NCBI RefSeq assembly: GCF_014083985.1
Contig: NZ_CP046907.1
Coordinates: forward strand, 4,750,501 to 4,814,500
Reading direction: 5' to 3'
Length of the DNA stretch: 64,000 nt
From: Streptomyces sp. SCUT-3
GTDB taxonomy: Bacteria > Actinomycetota > Actinomycetes > Streptomycetales > Streptomycetaceae
Shown here: positions 46,080 through 55,964 of the stretch, one piece after another
How positions within the stretch are numbered: position 1 is the stretch's first letter
How the letters are laid out: the number at the start of each line of letters is the position of its first letter
The notes under the pieces: model-generated
Databases searched by the model: none
Told to the model about the DNA's origin: nothing
What the model saw: only the letters and a program-made list of their open reading frames with translations
Program-made: the position numbers and the translations under genes

Positions 46080-47399
46080 GTGATCTCCCGAATCGATCTG
46101 CGCGGCCCCGCCTTCCCCGAGGGCGGGATCGACCGCGACCTGCTGCCCCGTGCCGAGCTCGACGTCGAGGCCGCCCTGGAGAAGGTGCGGCCCATCTGCG
46201 ACGACGTGCGCCATCGCGGCACCGCGGCGCTGATCGACTTCGCGGAGCGGTTCGACGGCGTGCGGCTGGAGCGGGTGCGCGTGCCCGCCGAGGCCCTGGA
46301 GCGGGCCCTGCGGGAGCTGGACCCGAAGGTGCGGGCCGCCTTGGAGGAGTCGATCCGCCGCGCCCGCCTCGTCCACCGCGACCAGCGCCGCACCGACACC
46401 GTGACCGAGGTCGTGCCCGGCGGCACCGTCACCGAGCGGTGGGTGCCCGTAGCCCGGGTCGGCCTGTACGTGCCCGGCGGGCTGGCGGTCTACCCGTCCT
46501 CCGTCGTGATGAACGTCGTCCCCGCCCAGGAGGCCGGTGTCGGCGGCATCGCGGTGACCTCGCCGCCGCAGAAGGAGTTCGGCGGCCTGCCGCACCCGAC
46601 GATCCTGGCCGCCTGCGCCCTGCTGGGCGTCGACGAGGTGTACGCGGCCGGCGGCGCGCAGGCGATCGCCATGTTCGCGTACGGCACCGACGAGTGCCGT
46701 CCGGTCAACCTGGTCACCGGCCCCGGCAACATCTGGGTCGCCGCCGCCAAGCGGCTGCTCAAGGGCCGCATCGGCATCGACGCCGAGGCCGGCCCCACCG
46801 AGATCGCCGTCCTGGCCGACGACACCGCCTCCCCCCGGGAGGTGGCCTCCGACCTGATCAGCCAGGCCGAGCACGACCCGCTGGCCGCCGCGGTCCTGGT
46901 CACCACCTCCGAGGCGCTGGCCGACGCGGTCGTGGCCGAGCTGGAGACCCAGGTCGCCGCCACCAAGCACGTCGAGCGGATCACCGAGTCCCTGGCCGGC
47001 CGGCAGTCCGCGATCGTCCTGGTCGACACCCTGGAGCAGGGCGTCGAGGTCGTCGACGCCTACGCCGCCGAGCACCTGGAGATCCAGACCGCGGACGCCG
47101 CTGCCGTGGCAGCCCGGATCCGCAACGCCGGCGCTATCTTCGTCGGCCGCTACGCCCCGGTGTCCCTGGGCGACTACTGCGCCGGCTCCAACCACGTGCT
47201 GCCCACCGGCGGCTGCGCCTGCCACTCCTCGGGGCTGTCCGTGCAGTCCTTCCTGCGCGGCATCCACGTCGTGGACTACAGCCGCGAGGCGCTGGCCGAC
47301 GTCGCCCACCACGTCGTCACCCTGGCCGACGCCGAGGACCTGCCCGCCCACGGCGCGGCGGTCCGGGCGCGCTTCGACCGGGAGGTGCCCGGCGCGTGA
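46080..47399 (+). CDS. hisD: histidinol dehydrogenase
   Basis: Zinc enzyme that catalyses the last two oxidations of histidine synthesis, 439 aa. Motifs: [67 protein letters not shown] and [23 protein letters not shown]. Zinc ligands fall in SQAEHD and the C-terminal H-x-x-x region. First gene of the his operon; stop overlaps hisC (GTGA). Confidence 0.98.
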   Translation: MISRIDLRGPAFPEGGIDRDLLPRAELDVEAALEKVRPICDDVRHRGTAALIDFAERFDGVRLERVRVPAEALERALRELDPKVRAALEESIRRARLVHRDQRRTDTVTEVVPGGTVTERWVPVARVGLYVPGGLAVYPSSVVMNVVPAQEAGVGGIAVTSPPQKEFGGLPHPTILAACALLGVDEVYAAGGAQAIAMFAYGTDECRPVNLVTGPGNIWVAAAKRLLKGRIGIDAEAGPTEIAVLADDTASPREVASDLISQAEHDPLAAAVLVTTSEALADAVVAELETQVAATKHVERITESLAGRQSAIVLVDTLEQGVEVVDAYAAEHLEIQTADAAAVAARIRNAGAIFVGRYAPVSLGDYCAGSNHVLPTGGCACHSSGLSVQSFLRGIHVVDYSREALADVAHHVVTLADAEDLPAHGAAVRARFDREVPGA

Positions 47400-48520
47400 C
47401 CACCCCAGGCACCACCCGCATCGACGACCTGCCGATCCGGGACGAACTGCGCGGCCAGTCGCCCTACGGCGCGCCGCAGCTGGACGTCCCCGTCCGCCTC
47501 AACACCAACGAGAACCCGTACCCGCTGCCCGAGCCCCTGGTGCGGCGGATCGCCGAGCGGGTGGCCGAGGCCGCCCGCACCCTCAACCGCTACCCGGACC
47601 GGGACGCGGTCGAGCTGCGCACCGAACTGGCGAAGTACCTCACCCGCACCGCCGGCCACGAGGTCACCGCGGCGAACGTGTGGGCGGCCAACGGCTCCAA
47701 CGAGGTCCTCCAGCAGCTGCTCCAGGCGTTCGGCGGCCCCGGCCGCACCGCCATGGGCTTCGAGCCGTCCTACTCGATGCACGCCCTGATCTCCCGGGGC
47801 ACCGGCACCGGGTGGGTCTCCGGGCCGCGCGCCGCGGACTTCACGATCGACGTCGGCGCCGCCCGCGCCGCGATCGCCGAGGTGCGGCCCCACGTGGTCT
47901 TCGTCACCTCTCCGAACAACCCCACCGGCACCGCCGTCTCGGCGGAGACGGTGCTGGCCCTGTACGAGGCGGCCCAGGTCGCCCGGCCGTCCCTGGTCGT
48001 GGTGGACGAGGCCTACGGCGAGTTCTCCCACCGCCCCTCGCTGCTGCCGCTGATCGAGGGCCGGCCCAACCTGGTCGTCTCGCGCACCATGTCCAAGGCG
48101 TTCGGCGCGGCCGGACTGCGCCTGGGCTACCTGGCGGCCGACCCGGCCGTCGTCGACGCCGTCCAGCTGGTGCGCCTGCCGTACCACCTGTCCGCCGTCA
48201 CCCAGGCCACCGCGCTCGCCGCGCTGGAGCACACCGATACGCTGCTGCAGTACGTCGAGCAGCTCAAGGCCGAGCGCGACCGCCTGGTCGCCGAACTGCG
48301 CGCGACCGGCTGCGAGGTCGTCGACTCCGACGCCAACTTCGTCCAGTTCGGCCGGTTCGGCAGCAGCCACGACGCCTGGCGGGCACTGCTCGACAAGGGG
48401 GTCCTCGTCCGGGACAACGGAATACCGGGGTGGCTGAGGGTCACCGCCGGGACCCCCGAAGAGAACGACGCGTTCCTCGATGCGGTGCGCGCGCTGATGA
48501 AGGAGAACAAGCAAGCATGA
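47396..48520 (+). CDS. hisC: histidinol-phosphate aminotransferase
   Basis: PLP-dependent class I/II aminotransferase converting imidazole-acetol phosphate to histidinol phosphate, 374 aa. [59 protein letters not shown] and the PLP lysine in [18 protein letters not shown] are all present. Coupled to hisD and hisB by overlaps of 4 nt. Confidence 0.97.
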   Translation: MTTPGTTRIDDLPIRDELRGQSPYGAPQLDVPVRLNTNENPYPLPEPLVRRIAERVAEAARTLNRYPDRDAVELRTELAKYLTRTAGHEVTAANVWAANGSNEVLQQLLQAFGGPGRTAMGFEPSYSMHALISRGTGTGWVSGPRAADFTIDVGAARAAIAEVRPHVVFVTSPNNPTGTAVSAETVLALYEAAQVARPSLVVVDEAYGEFSHRPSLLPLIEGRPNLVVSRTMSKAFGAAGLRLGYLAADPAVVDAVQLVRLPYHLSAVTQATALAALEHTDTLLQYVEQLKAERDRLVAELRATGCEVVDSDANFVQFGRFGSSHDAWRALLDKGVLVRDNGIPGWLRVTAGTPEENDAFLDAVRALMKENKQA

Positions 48521-49110
48521 GCCGCGTGGGCCGCGTGGAGCGCACCACCAAGGAGACCTCGGTCACCGTCGAGATCGACCTCGACGGCACCGGCAAGGTC
48601 GACGTCTCGACCGGCGTCGGCTTCTTCGACCACATGCTCGACCAGCTCGGCCGCCACGGTCTGTTCGACCTCACCGTCAAGACCGACGGCGACCTGCACA
48701 TCGACACCCACCACACCATCGAGGACACCGCCCTCGCCCTGGGCGCCGCCTTCAAGCAGGCGCTCGGCGACAAGGTCGGCATCACCCGGTTCGGCAACTG
48801 CACCGTGCCGCTGGACGAGTCCCTCGCCCAGGTGACCGTCGACCTGTCCGGCCGCCCCTACCTGGTGCACACCGAGCCGGAGAACATGGCGCCGATGATC
48901 GGCTCCTACGACACCACCATGACCCGGCACATCCTGGAGTCCTTCGTCGCCCAGGCCCAGGTCGCCCTGCACGTCCACGTCCCCTACGGCCGCAACGCGC
49001 ACCACATCGTGGAGTGCCAGTTCAAGGCCCTCGCCCGCGCCCTGCGGTACGCCGCCGAGCGCGACCCGCGCGCGGCCGGCATCCTGCCCTCCACCAAGGG
49101 CGCCCTGTGA
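48517..49110 (+). CDS. hisB: imidazoleglycerol-phosphate dehydratase
   Basis: Manganese dehydratase of histidine synthesis, 197 aa, single-domain form without the fused phosphatase of enterobacteria. The duplicated half-domains carry [34 protein letters not shown], and [22 protein letters not shown], whose histidines bind metal. ATG overlaps the hisC stop and its stop overlaps the following small gene (GTGA). Confidence 0.98.
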   Translation: MSRVGRVERTTKETSVTVEIDLDGTGKVDVSTGVGFFDHMLDQLGRHGLFDLTVKTDGDLHIDTHHTIEDTALALGAAFKQALGDKVGITRFGNCTVPLDESLAQVTVDLSGRPYLVHTEPENMAPMIGSYDTTMTRHILESFVAQAQVALHVHVPYGRNAHHIVECQFKALARALRYAAERDPRAAGILPSTKGAL

Positions 49111-49265
49111 GCGGGGCCTCCACGCTGTTCATCGTCCTGGGCCTGTTCCTGCTCGGCGGAGTCATCTCCTTCTGGAAGCAGGGACTGCCCAAGAGCGTTG
49201 TCGTGGTGCTGGGCATCGGCGCCGCCATGTCGCTGGCCGCCGGCCTGATGCGCCTGGACCTGTAG
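49107..49265 (+). CDS. small membrane protein in the his operon (52 aa)
   Basis: A 52-aa protein, [52 protein letters not shown], with two hydrophobic helices and a short basic turn. Coupled to hisB by the GTGA overlap, 26 nt before hisH, so it is co-translated with histidine genes. It resembles the small conserved proteins at the same place in other streptomycete his operons. Role unknown. Confidence 0.8.
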   Translation: MSGASTLFIVLGLFLLGGVISFWKQGLPKSVVVVLGIGAAMSLAAGLMRLDL

Positions 49266-49291
49266 CGCCCCGCCGAGGAGACCTTCCTTAC

Positions 49292-49930
49292 ATGAGCAAC
49301 AAGCGCGTGGTCGTCTTCGACTACGGATTCGGCAACGTCCGCTCCGCCGAGCGCGCCCTGGCCCGCGCCGGGGCCGAGGTGGAGATCACCGCCGACTACG
49401 ACACCGCCATGGGCGCCGACGGGCTGCTCGTCCCCGGCGTCGGCGCCTTCGCCGCCTGCATGGCGGGGCTGAAGCAGGCCCGCGGCGACTGGATCGTGGA
49501 CCGGCGGCTGGCCGGCGGGCGCCCCGTGATGGGCATCTGCGTCGGCATGCAGATCCTCTTCGGGCGCGGCGTCGAGCACGGCGTGGAGACCTCCGGCTGC
49601 GACGAGTGGCCCGGCACGGTCGAGCCGCTGCGCGCCCCCGTCGTGCCCCACATGGGCTGGAACACCGTCCGCGCCCCCGAGGGGTCGAAGCTGTTCGCCG
49701 GCCTCGGCACCGACGAGCACTTCTACTTCGTGCACTCCTACGCCGTGCGCTCCTGGGAGCTGGAGACCGGCAACGAGAACATGACCGCACCCCTGGTCAC
49801 CTGGGCCACCCACGGCGAGCCGTTCGTCGCCGCGGTGGAGAACGGCCCGCTGTGGGCCACCCAGTTCCACCCCGAGAAGTCCGGCGACGCCGGTGCGCAG
49901 CTGCTGCGCAACTGGATCGCCACCCTGTGA
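49292..49930 (+). CDS. hisH: imidazole glycerol phosphate synthase glutaminase subunit
   Basis: Class I glutamine amidotransferase, 212 aa, that feeds ammonia to HisF. The nucleophile is C83 in [10 protein letters not shown]; the triad His/Glu are in [32 protein letters not shown] is the typical N-terminus. GGAGACC lies about 10 nt before the ATG. Acts as a heterodimer with HisF, whose gene is two genes downstream. Confidence 0.97.
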   Translation: MSNKRVVVFDYGFGNVRSAERALARAGAEVEITADYDTAMGADGLLVPGVGAFAACMAGLKQARGDWIVDRRLAGGRPVMGICVGMQILFGRGVEHGVETSGCDEWPGTVEPLRAPVVPHMGWNTVRAPEGSKLFAGLGTDEHFYFVHSYAVRSWELETGNENMTAPLVTWATHGEPFVAAVENGPLWATQFHPEKSGDAGAQLLRNWIATL

Positions 49931-50048
49931 CCCGGACCCCCGGCCACCGACCCGAACACCCGGCCCCGTCCGCCGCCCGCCCGGCCCCGCGCCGGCCGGA
50001 CGGTGGACGCGGCCACCGCCCCCTCCCTCCTGACTAAGGCCAGCGACC

Positions 50049-50792
50049 ATGACAGCCAGCGCCCCCGCCAACCGCCTCGAACTCCTCCCCGCCGTCGACG
50101 TCCGCGACGGACAGGCCGTCCGCCTGGTGCACGGCGAGTCCGGCTCCGAGACGTCCTACGGCGACCCGCTGGCCGCCGCCCTGGCCTGGCAGCGGGCCGG
50201 CGCCGAGTGGCTGCACCTGGTCGACCTCGACGCGGCCTTCGGCACCGGCGACAACCGGGCGAGGATCGCCGAGGTCGCCCGGGCCATGGACATCAAGGTC
50301 GAGCTGTCCGGCGGCATCCGCGACGACGACACCCTCGCCGCCGCCCTGGCCACCGGCTGCACCCGCGTCAACCTGGGCACCGCGGCCCTGGAGAGCCCCG
50401 AGTGGGTCGCCAAGGTCATCGCCGAGCACGGCGACAAGATCGCCGTCGGCCTGGACGTGCGCGGCACCACCCTGCGCGGCCGCGGCTGGACCCGCGACGG
50501 CGGCGACCTGTACGAGACCCTGGCCCGCCTGGACTCCGAGGGCTGCGCCCGCTACGTCGTCACCGACATCGCCAAGGACGGCACCCTGGCGGGCCCCAAC
50601 CTGGAGCTGCTGCGCAACGTCTGCGCCGCCACCGACCGGCCCGTCGTCGCCTCCGGCGGCGTCTCCTCCCTCGACGACCTGCGCGCCATCGCCTCGCTCG
50701 TCCCGCAGGGTGTGGAGGGCGCCATCGTGGGCAAGGCGCTGTACGCCAAGGCGTTCACCCTGGAAGAGGCGTTGGAGGCTGTGTCCCGATGA
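50049..50792 (+). CDS. priA: phosphoribosyl isomerase A (HisA/TrpF bifunctional)
   Basis: TIM-barrel isomerase of 247 aa. In actinomycetes PriA isomerises both ProFAR (histidine) and phosphoribosyl anthranilate (tryptophan). The catalytic aspartates are D17 ([10 protein letters not shown]) and the one in [25 protein letters not shown] and [13 protein letters not shown] are phosphate-binding loops. The R-G-W and D-V-R motifs are those of the bifunctional group. No trpF is present in the window. Stop overlaps the ridA gene (ATGA). Confidence 0.96.
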   Translation: MTASAPANRLELLPAVDVRDGQAVRLVHGESGSETSYGDPLAAALAWQRAGAEWLHLVDLDAAFGTGDNRARIAEVARAMDIKVELSGGIRDDDTLAAALATGCTRVNLGTAALESPEWVAKVIAEHGDKIAVGLDVRGTTLRGRGWTRDGGDLYETLARLDSEGCARYVVTDIAKDGTLAGPNLELLRNVCAATDRPVVASGGVSSLDDLRAIASLVPQGVEGAIVGKALYAKAFTLEEALEAVSR

Positions 50793-51193
50793 CGACCGAC
50801 CCCGTGCGGCGCGTACCGGCCGGCAGTCCCTGGGAGGAGTCCGTCGGCTCCTCCCGGGCCGTGGCCGCCGGCGACCTGGTGCTGGTCGCCGGCACCATGC
50901 CGTTCACCGACGGCGACCTGCACGGGGAGGGCGACCCGTACGAGCAGACCCGGGCCGCGTTCGCCAACGCCTTCGCCGCCCTGGGCGAGTTCGGCCTCGG
51001 GCCCGCCGACGTCGTCCGCACCCGCATGTACCTCGCCCACAGCCGCGACGTGGAGGCCGCCGGCCGCGCCCACAAGGAGCTGTTCGACGCCGTGCGCCCG
51101 GCGGCCACCCTGGTCGTGGTCTCCGGGTTCGCCGACTCGCGCGTCCTGGTCGAGGTCGAAGTAGAGGCATACCGAGGAGCCCCCGCATCATGA
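50789..51193 (+). CDS. RidA family protein
   Basis: A 134-aa YjgF/RidA fold protein, a family that hydrolyses reactive enamine/imine intermediates. [38 protein letters not shown] and [25 protein letters not shown] are characteristic; the catalytic arginine lies in VVRTRMYL. Overlaps priA and hisF (4 nt each), placing it in the his operon. Sequence cannot tell whether it deaminates imines. Confidence 0.88.
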   Translation: MTTDPVRRVPAGSPWEESVGSSRAVAAGDLVLVAGTMPFTDGDLHGEGDPYEQTRAAFANAFAALGEFGLGPADVVRTRMYLAHSRDVEAAGRAHKELFDAVRPAATLVVVSGFADSRVLVEVEVEAYRGAPAS

Positions 51194-51960
51194 CCCTCGC
51201 GGTCCGAGTCATCCCCTGCCTGGACGTGGACAACGGCCGCGTCGTCAAGGGCGTCAACTTCCAGAACCTGCGCGACGCCGGCGACCCGGTCGAGATGGCC
51301 AAGGTCTACGACGCCGAGGGCGCCGACGAGCTGACCTTCCTGGACATCACCGCCTCCTCCGGCGACCGGGAGACCACCTACGACGTGGTGCGGCGCACCG
51401 CCGAGCAGGTCTTCATCCCGCTGACCGTGGGCGGCGGGGTGCGCACCGCGTCCGACGTCGACCGGCTGCTGCGCGCGGGCGCGGACAAGGTCGGCGTCAA
51501 CACCGCGGCCATCGCCCGCCCCGAGCTGATCCGGGAGATCGCCGAGCGCTTCGGCCGCCAGGTGCTGGTGCTGTCGGTCGACGCCCGCCGCTGCCCGGAG
51601 GGCACGGTCACCGACTCCGGCTACGAGGTCACCACCCACGGAGGCCGCCGCGGCACCGGCATCGACGCCGTGGAGTGGGCCCACCGGGCGGCCGAGCTGG
51701 GCGCCGGGGAGATCCTGCTGAACTCCATGGACGCCGACGGCACCAAGGACGGCTACGACACCGAGATGATCCGGGCCGTCCGCAAGGTCGTCACCGTCCC
51801 CGTCATCGCCTCCGGCGGGGCGGGCCGGCTCGGCGACTTCGCCCCGGCGGTGGAGGCCGGCGCGGACGCGGTCCTGGCCGCCAGCGTCTTCCACTTCGGC
51901 GACCTGCGGATCCCCCAGGTCAAGCAGGCCCTGCGCGAGGCCGGCCACCCGGTGCGCTGA
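51190..51960 (+). CDS. hisF: imidazole glycerol phosphate synthase cyclase subunit
   Basis: Cyclase making imidazole glycerol phosphate and AICAR, 256 aa. The catalytic aspartates are in [15 protein letters not shown] and [12 protein letters not shown]; phosphate loops GGGVRT and [11 protein letters not shown] are present. Overlaps the RidA gene by 4 nt; the his operon's last gene here, ahead of a hairpin. Confidence 0.98.
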   Translation: MTLAVRVIPCLDVDNGRVVKGVNFQNLRDAGDPVEMAKVYDAEGADELTFLDITASSGDRETTYDVVRRTAEQVFIPLTVGGGVRTASDVDRLLRAGADKVGVNTAAIARPELIREIAERFGRQVLVLSVDARRCPEGTVTDSGYEVTTHGGRRGTGIDAVEWAHRAAELGAGEILLNSMDADGTKDGYDTEMIRAVRKVVTVPVIASGGAGRLGDFAPAVEAGADAVLAASVFHFGDLRIPQVKQALREAGHPVR

Positions 51961-51976
51961 GCCCGCGCGGACGGGC

Positions 51977-52002
51977 GGGGCGGCCCCCGGGAGGGCCGCC
52001 CC
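51977..52002. terminator. 10-bp-stem hairpin after hisF
   Basis: GGGGCGGCCC (51977-51986) and its complement (51993-52002), loop CCGGGA, 17 nt after the stop. Confidence 0.65.
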
Positions 52003-52068
52003 CCGGGGCCGCCCCGTAACGTGTCGGGAAAGTTACCGGAAGCAACTCCGCGGGAATCCCGGGCCGTC

Positions 52069-52074
52069 TAGCGT
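52069..52074 (+). promoter_or_regulatory. -10 element of the MFS gene
   Basis: TAGCGT, 7 nt before ATG 52082. No Shine-Dalgarno is visible; a leaderless start is likely. Confidence 0.5.
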
Positions 52075-52081
52075 GCCTGTC

Positions 52082-53413
52082 ATGGCACCCTCAGGACAGT
52101 CACACGCCGCGGACCCGGAGAGGACCGCGGCCGCACTCCCCGCCCACCGCGACGGCAACGTGCTGCGCTGGCTCGCGGCGTACGGCCTCTCCGTGATCGG
52201 CGACAGCATCTACTTCCTCGCCCTGTCCTGGAGCGCGGTACGACTGGGAGACCCCACCCAGGCCGGACTGGTCATGGCCGCGGGATCCGTCCCCCGGGCC
52301 CTGCTGATGCTCGGCGGGGGAGTGGTCGCCGACCGGTTCGGCCCGCGGCGCGTGGTCATCGGCAGCGACCTGGTGCGCTGCCTGGCCGTCCTGACGGCCG
52401 CCGCCGCGGTGCTCGTCGCGCCGGGCCTGTGGCTGCTGGTGCCGCTCGCACTGGTCTTCGGCGTGGTGGACGCCCTGTTCATGCCCGCCATCGGCGCGCT
52501 GCCCCCGCGCATCACCACGGCCGGCGAGCTCGGCCGCGTCCAGGGCATGCGGACCGTCTCCACCCGCCTGGCCCAGGTGTGCGCCCCGCCCCTGGGCGGC
52601 CTCGCCTTCGCCCTCGGCGGCCCGTCCGCCGCCTTCGCCGCGGCGGGAGTGCTGTTCGCCGTCTCCCTGGTGCTGCTGCTCCTCGTCCGCCTCGGCCCCC
52701 TGCCCGGCGAAGGGGCCGGGAAGGCCCCCGCCTCCCCGGAGGCCGACGCGGACGCCGCGGGGCGCCCCGGCCCCGGCCCGCGGAAGACGGGATCCGTCGC
52801 CCGGACGATGGGGGCGGACCTCCTCGACGGGCTCCGCTACGCGCGTCGGCACCGGCTGATCGGGCCGCTGCTCGCCGTCCGGGCCTTCGGCGACCTGGGG
52901 TTCATCGTCCCGCTGAACATCGGGGCCGCGCTGCTTGCCGACGCCCGCGGATGGGGCGCGGCGGGCCTGGGCTGGCTCTTCAGCGCCTTCGGCGCCGGAG
53001 CCGCGCTCGCCGGACTGCTGGTCACCGTGCGCGGCCGGCTGCCGCGCGCCGGACTGCTGCAGAGCCTGCTGCTGCTGGTCGCCGCCGTCTGCTGCGCCTC
53101 GCTCGCCGTGGTGCCGACGCTGGCGGCCGCGGTCGCCGCCATGGGGATGGTCGGGCTCAGCGCCGGGGTGGCCGGCACACTGGGCAGCGCCCTGATCCAG
53201 ACCGCCGCGGACCCGGCCTACCTGGGACGGGTCACCTCGCTGCTGATGCTCATGGCGGTGGGCCTGGCCCCGCTGATGTACCCCGTCGCCGGAGCCGCGG
53301 TGTCCCTGTGGGGGCTGGAGCCGGTCTTCGCGGTCTGCGGCGCCCTCGTCGCCGCGGCCGCCCTCGTCGGCCTGAGCTCGACGGCCGTGCGCGGCGCCGA
53401 GCTCCCGGACTGA
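52082..53413 (+). CDS. MFS transporter
   Basis: A 443-aa major facilitator superfamily protein, 12 hydrophobic helices, most like the macrolide or small-molecule efflux group (MefA-like). Motif A resembles [27 protein letters not shown] (about 70-95); a central loop (about 220-245, [27 protein letters not shown]) separates the two halves. ATG 52082 is chosen from the promoter spacing; GTG 52073 would add three residues. Substrate unknown; probably separate from the his operon. Confidence 0.88.
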   Translation: MAPSGQSHAADPERTAAALPAHRDGNVLRWLAAYGLSVIGDSIYFLALSWSAVRLGDPTQAGLVMAAGSVPRALLMLGGGVVADRFGPRRVVIGSDLVRCLAVLTAAAAVLVAPGLWLLVPLALVFGVVDALFMPAIGALPPRITTAGELGRVQGMRTVSTRLAQVCAPPLGGLAFALGGPSAAFAAAGVLFAVSLVLLLLVRLGPLPGEGAGKAPASPEADADAAGRPGPGPRKTGSVARTMGADLLDGLRYARRHRLIGPLLAVRAFGDLGFIVPLNIGAALLADARGWGAAGLGWLFSAFGAGAALAGLLVTVRGRLPRAGLLQSLLLLVAAVCCASLAVVPTLAAAVAAMGMVGLSAGVAGTLGSALIQTAADPAYLGRVTSLLMLMAVGLAPLMYPVAGAAVSLWGLEPVFAVCGALVAAAALVGLSSTAVRGAELPD

Positions 53414-53475
53414 CGCACGCCGCCCGTCCCCCGTCCCGCCAGGCCCCCGCCCGCCCCGACCCCGCCCGCCCCCGT

Positions 53476-53524
53476 CCCCGGCGCCCCGGCCCCACGAGGC
53501 CGCGGCGCCGGGGCGGACTTTTTT
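53476..53524 (+). terminator. intrinsic terminator with T-tract
   Basis: CCCCGGCGCC (53476-53485) and its complement (53504-53513), an inner GGCC stem, then TTTTTT (53519-53524). A Rho-independent terminator of the MFS gene, unusual for this GC-rich window, where hairpins mostly lack T-tracts. Confidence 0.8.
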
Positions 53525-53615
53525 CGCCCCGGGTGCATCCGCGGGGGCCGCGGGGCCGGAAGCAGGGGTGAGACCCCGCTGCCGAGCGGGGCACGGTGCG
53601 AAGGGATGTCCGACG

Positions 53616-54446
53616 ATGAACCCGCGCAACGCCTCCCTGGCCCTGACCGTGGCCGGAACCTGCTGCCTCGGCCTCGCCGCCGCGACTCCCGCCGGCGCCG
53701 AACCCCGCGCCGAGGACGACCGGGCGTCCGTGTCCGTCTTCCACGGGATTCCCGGCCTCACCGTCGACGTGTACGCCAACGGCAAGGAACTGATCCCGAA
53801 CTTCAAGCCCGGCACGCTCACCGAGCCCCAGAAGCTGGACGCCGGCAGCTACGACATCGAGATCTTCGCGGACGGCGAGGGCCCCGACGGCAAGCCGGCC
53901 CTGCAGAAGACCGTCGAGGTGGCCGCGGGCGGCAACGCCACGGTCGCGGCCCACCTCGACGCCCAGGGGAAACCCGCCCTCGACGCCTTCGTCAACGACG
54001 TCTCCGCGGTCGACCCCGGCAAGGCCCGGCTGACCGTGCGCCACATCGCCGCCGCGCCCGCGGTGGACGTCAGGGCGGGCGGCACGCCGGTCGTCCGGGG
54101 GCTGGAGAACCCCGACGCGAAGACCCTCGAGGTCGCCGCCGGGACCGTCCGGGCCGACGTGGTCCTGGCCGGCACCGGCAACGTCGTCCTCGGCCCGGCC
54201 GACCTGGACCTCGCCGAGGGCACCAGCACCGTCGTCTACGCCTGGGGCAGTGCCAAGGACGACAACCTGGCGCTGAAGGTGCAGACCCTCAAGGGCATGG
54301 AGACGCCTCCCGGCGGTGTGAACGCCGGCGAGTCCGACCTGATGGCCTCCGGCGGCGCCCTGCCTGCCTGGGCCTGGGTCGTCGCCGGCGCCGCGGCCCT
54401 GGGCAGCGGCCTCGCGGTCCGCAAGCTGGCCGTGCGACGCGGCTGA
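53616..54446 (+). CDS. DUF4397 domain surface protein
   Basis: A 276-aa exported protein. A signal peptide (NPRNASLALTVAGTCCLGLAAATPAGA, about 1-30) precedes a DUF4397 domain of Ig-like beta strands (ASVSVFHGIPGLTVDVYANGKELIPNFKPGTLTEPQKLDAGSYDIEIFADG, and a second, VRHIAAAPAVDVRAGGTPVVRGLENPD). The C-terminus has a hydrophobic helix (AWAWVVAGAAALGSGLAV) and a basic end RKLAVRRG. The pattern suits sortase anchoring, but no LPxTG is seen (nearest ALPAWAW). A class F sortase gene follows. AAGGGA before the ATG. Confidence 0.85.
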   Translation: MNPRNASLALTVAGTCCLGLAAATPAGAEPRAEDDRASVSVFHGIPGLTVDVYANGKELIPNFKPGTLTEPQKLDAGSYDIEIFADGEGPDGKPALQKTVEVAAGGNATVAAHLDAQGKPALDAFVNDVSAVDPGKARLTVRHIAAAPAVDVRAGGTPVVRGLENPDAKTLEVAAGTVRADVVLAGTGNVVLGPADLDLAEGTSTVVYAWGSAKDDNLALKVQTLKGMETPPGGVNAGESDLMASGGALPAWAWVVAGAAALGSGLAVRKLAVRRG

Positions 54447-54456
54447 CCCGCAGGCC

Positions 54457-54491
54457 CCGTGCCCGGGCCGGAATGGGCGGCCCGGGCACGG
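54457..54491. terminator. 13-bp-stem hairpin between the DUF4397 and sortase genes
   Basis: CCGTGCCCGGGCC (54457-54469) and its complement (54479-54491), loop 9 nt. May attenuate read-through into the sortase gene. Confidence 0.65.
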
Positions 54492-54685
54492 CCACCGTGG
54501 CGGTCCCGCAGGGCCGCTCCCGGAAGGGCCCTCCCCGGGAGCGGCCCGCGGGCCCCCGCACGGGCCCCGAACGGGCCCCGTGAATGTCCGAGCCCCCCTG
54601 CGGGCCGGGTGACTCCCTCCCCGCCCCGCAGGAGGCACCACCGCCGGCCGCGCCGGCGCCCTCCCGGCGAGGGGAGTGACCGCCC

Positions 54686-55354
54686 ATGCACGGCAAGGGA
54701 CCCTGGTGGATCCTGCTGGCGGTGTGCACGACGGTGCTCCTGGCCACGGTCGCCACCGCCCTCGTCCCGCAGGCCCCGCCCGCCGAGTTCGGCAGCCGCC
54801 CGGCCGCTCCGGCCCCCGCGGCGCCGTCCGCGGCGGGCGCCCCGCCCCCGGCCCCGCCCTCCCCCTCGCCCGGGGCCGGTGCGGGGGCCCGGGCGGAGCC
54901 GGCCGCCGAGCCGGTCCGCCTGGGCATCCCCGCCGTGGGCCTGGAGGCGCGCGTCGTGCCGGTCGGCGTGGCCACGGACGGCACCGTGCAGGTCCCGCGG
55001 GACGCGCAGGAGGCCGGCTGGTACCGCCACGGCCCGGCCCCCGGATCGCCCGAAGGGTCCGCGGTCCTCGTCGGCCACGTCGACTCGCGCACCGGGGACC
55101 TGGGCGCCCTCGCGGCCCTGTACCGGGTCCGCGAGGGGGACGAGGTGACGGTGGGGCGCTCCGGCGCCGCACCGGTCCGCTACACGGTGACGGCGCGCAC
55201 GCTGTACGACAGGGAGCGCCTCCCGGCCGGGGAGGTGTTCCGGCGCACGGGGGACCCGGTGCTCACCCTCGTCACCTGCGCGGCCCCCTACGACCGCGAC
55301 CGCGGCGGCTACCTGCGCAACCTCGTCGTGTCGGCCATTCCGGTGAGCGGCTGA
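54686..55354 (+). CDS. class F sortase
   Basis: Transpeptidase that links surface proteins to the cell wall, 222 aa. An N-terminal membrane helix (about 8-27) and a Pro/Ala spacer (30-70) precede the sortase domain. The catalytic residues are H131 in [12 protein letters not shown]198 in [11 protein letters not shown] and R211 in GGYLRNLVV. Class F assignment follows from the short actinobacterial form with the DUF4397 neighbour. GAGGGGAGTGAC before the ATG. Next to it lie the sigma and anti-sigma genes. Confidence 0.9.
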   Translation: MHGKGPWWILLAVCTTVLLATVATALVPQAPPAEFGSRPAAPAPAAPSAAGAPPPAPPSPSPGAGAGARAEPAAEPVRLGIPAVGLEARVVPVGVATDGTVQVPRDAQEAGWYRHGPAPGSPEGSAVLVGHVDSRTGDLGALAALYRVREGDEVTVGRSGAAPVRYTVTARTLYDRERLPAGEVFRRTGDPVLTLVTCAAPYDRDRGGYLRNLVVSAIPVSG

Positions 55355-55387
55355 CATGGCGCGGGGACCGCAGCGCGTGCCCGCGGC

Positions 55388-55393
55388 TACGCT
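55388..55393 (+). promoter_or_regulatory. -10 element of the sigma gene
   Basis: TACGCT, 7 nt before GTG 55401. A leaderless start is likely. Confidence 0.5.
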
Positions 55394-55400
55394 GGCGACC

Positions 55401-55964
55401 GTGCCCGGAGCCTCCCCCGACGAGGAGCTGGCCGCCGGATTCGCCCGGGGCGACGAGTCGTGTCTCGCCGAGGCCTACCGGAGGTGGGGAACCCTCGTCC
55501 ACACCATCGCCAGCCGTTCCCTCGGCGATCCCACGGAGGCCGAGGACATCACCCAGCAGGTCTTCGTCGGCGCCTGGCACGGCAGGTCCGGCTTCGCCCC
55601 CGACAGGGGGTCGCTGGCCGGCTGGCTTGTGGGCATCACCCGCCGCAAGGTCGCCGACGCCCTGGCCGCCCGGGCGCGCCGGGCACGCCAGGCGGAGCAG
55701 GCGGGGCAGGCCGCGGCGGCCGCCCCCGGGAGCGGCGACCCGCTCTGCGACCTCGTGGTCGACCGGGTCCTGGTCCTCGACGAGCTGTCCGCCCTCCCCG
55801 AACCGCAGCAGCAGATCCTCAGGCTCGCCTTCTACGATGACCTCACCCAGGCCCAGATCGCCCAGCGGCTGGGCCTGCCGCTGGGCACGGTAAAGAGCCA
55901 CGTGCGGCGCAGCCTGGAACGGCTCAGACGCAGATTGGAGGTGGACGGCGGTGGAGCACACTGA
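55401..55964 (+). CDS. ECF-family RNA polymerase sigma factor
   Basis: Sigma-70 of the ECF group, 187 aa. Region 2 (about 8-70): [51 protein letters not shown]; region 4 (about 130-180): [51 protein letters not shown] 55401 is preferred over ATG 55356 because of the -10 spacing; the longer form has no Shine-Dalgarno. The anti-sigma gene overlaps its end by 14 nt, so they are coupled. It may control the adjacent envelope genes. Confidence 0.9.
   Translation: MPGASPDEELAAGFARGDESCLAEAYRRWGTLVHTIASRSLGDPTEAEDITQQVFVGAWHGRSGFAPDRGSLAGWLVGITRRKVADALAARARRARQAEQAGQAAAAAPGSGDPLCDLVVDRVLVLDELSALPEPQQQILRLAFYDDLTQAQIAQRLGLPLGTVKSHVRRSLERLRRRLEVDGGGAH

Noticed and set aside
55356-55400. ATG start for the sigma factor
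   Set aside because: No Shine-Dalgarno; the GTG at 55401 has a -10 element at the right distance for a leaderless start. Not excluded.
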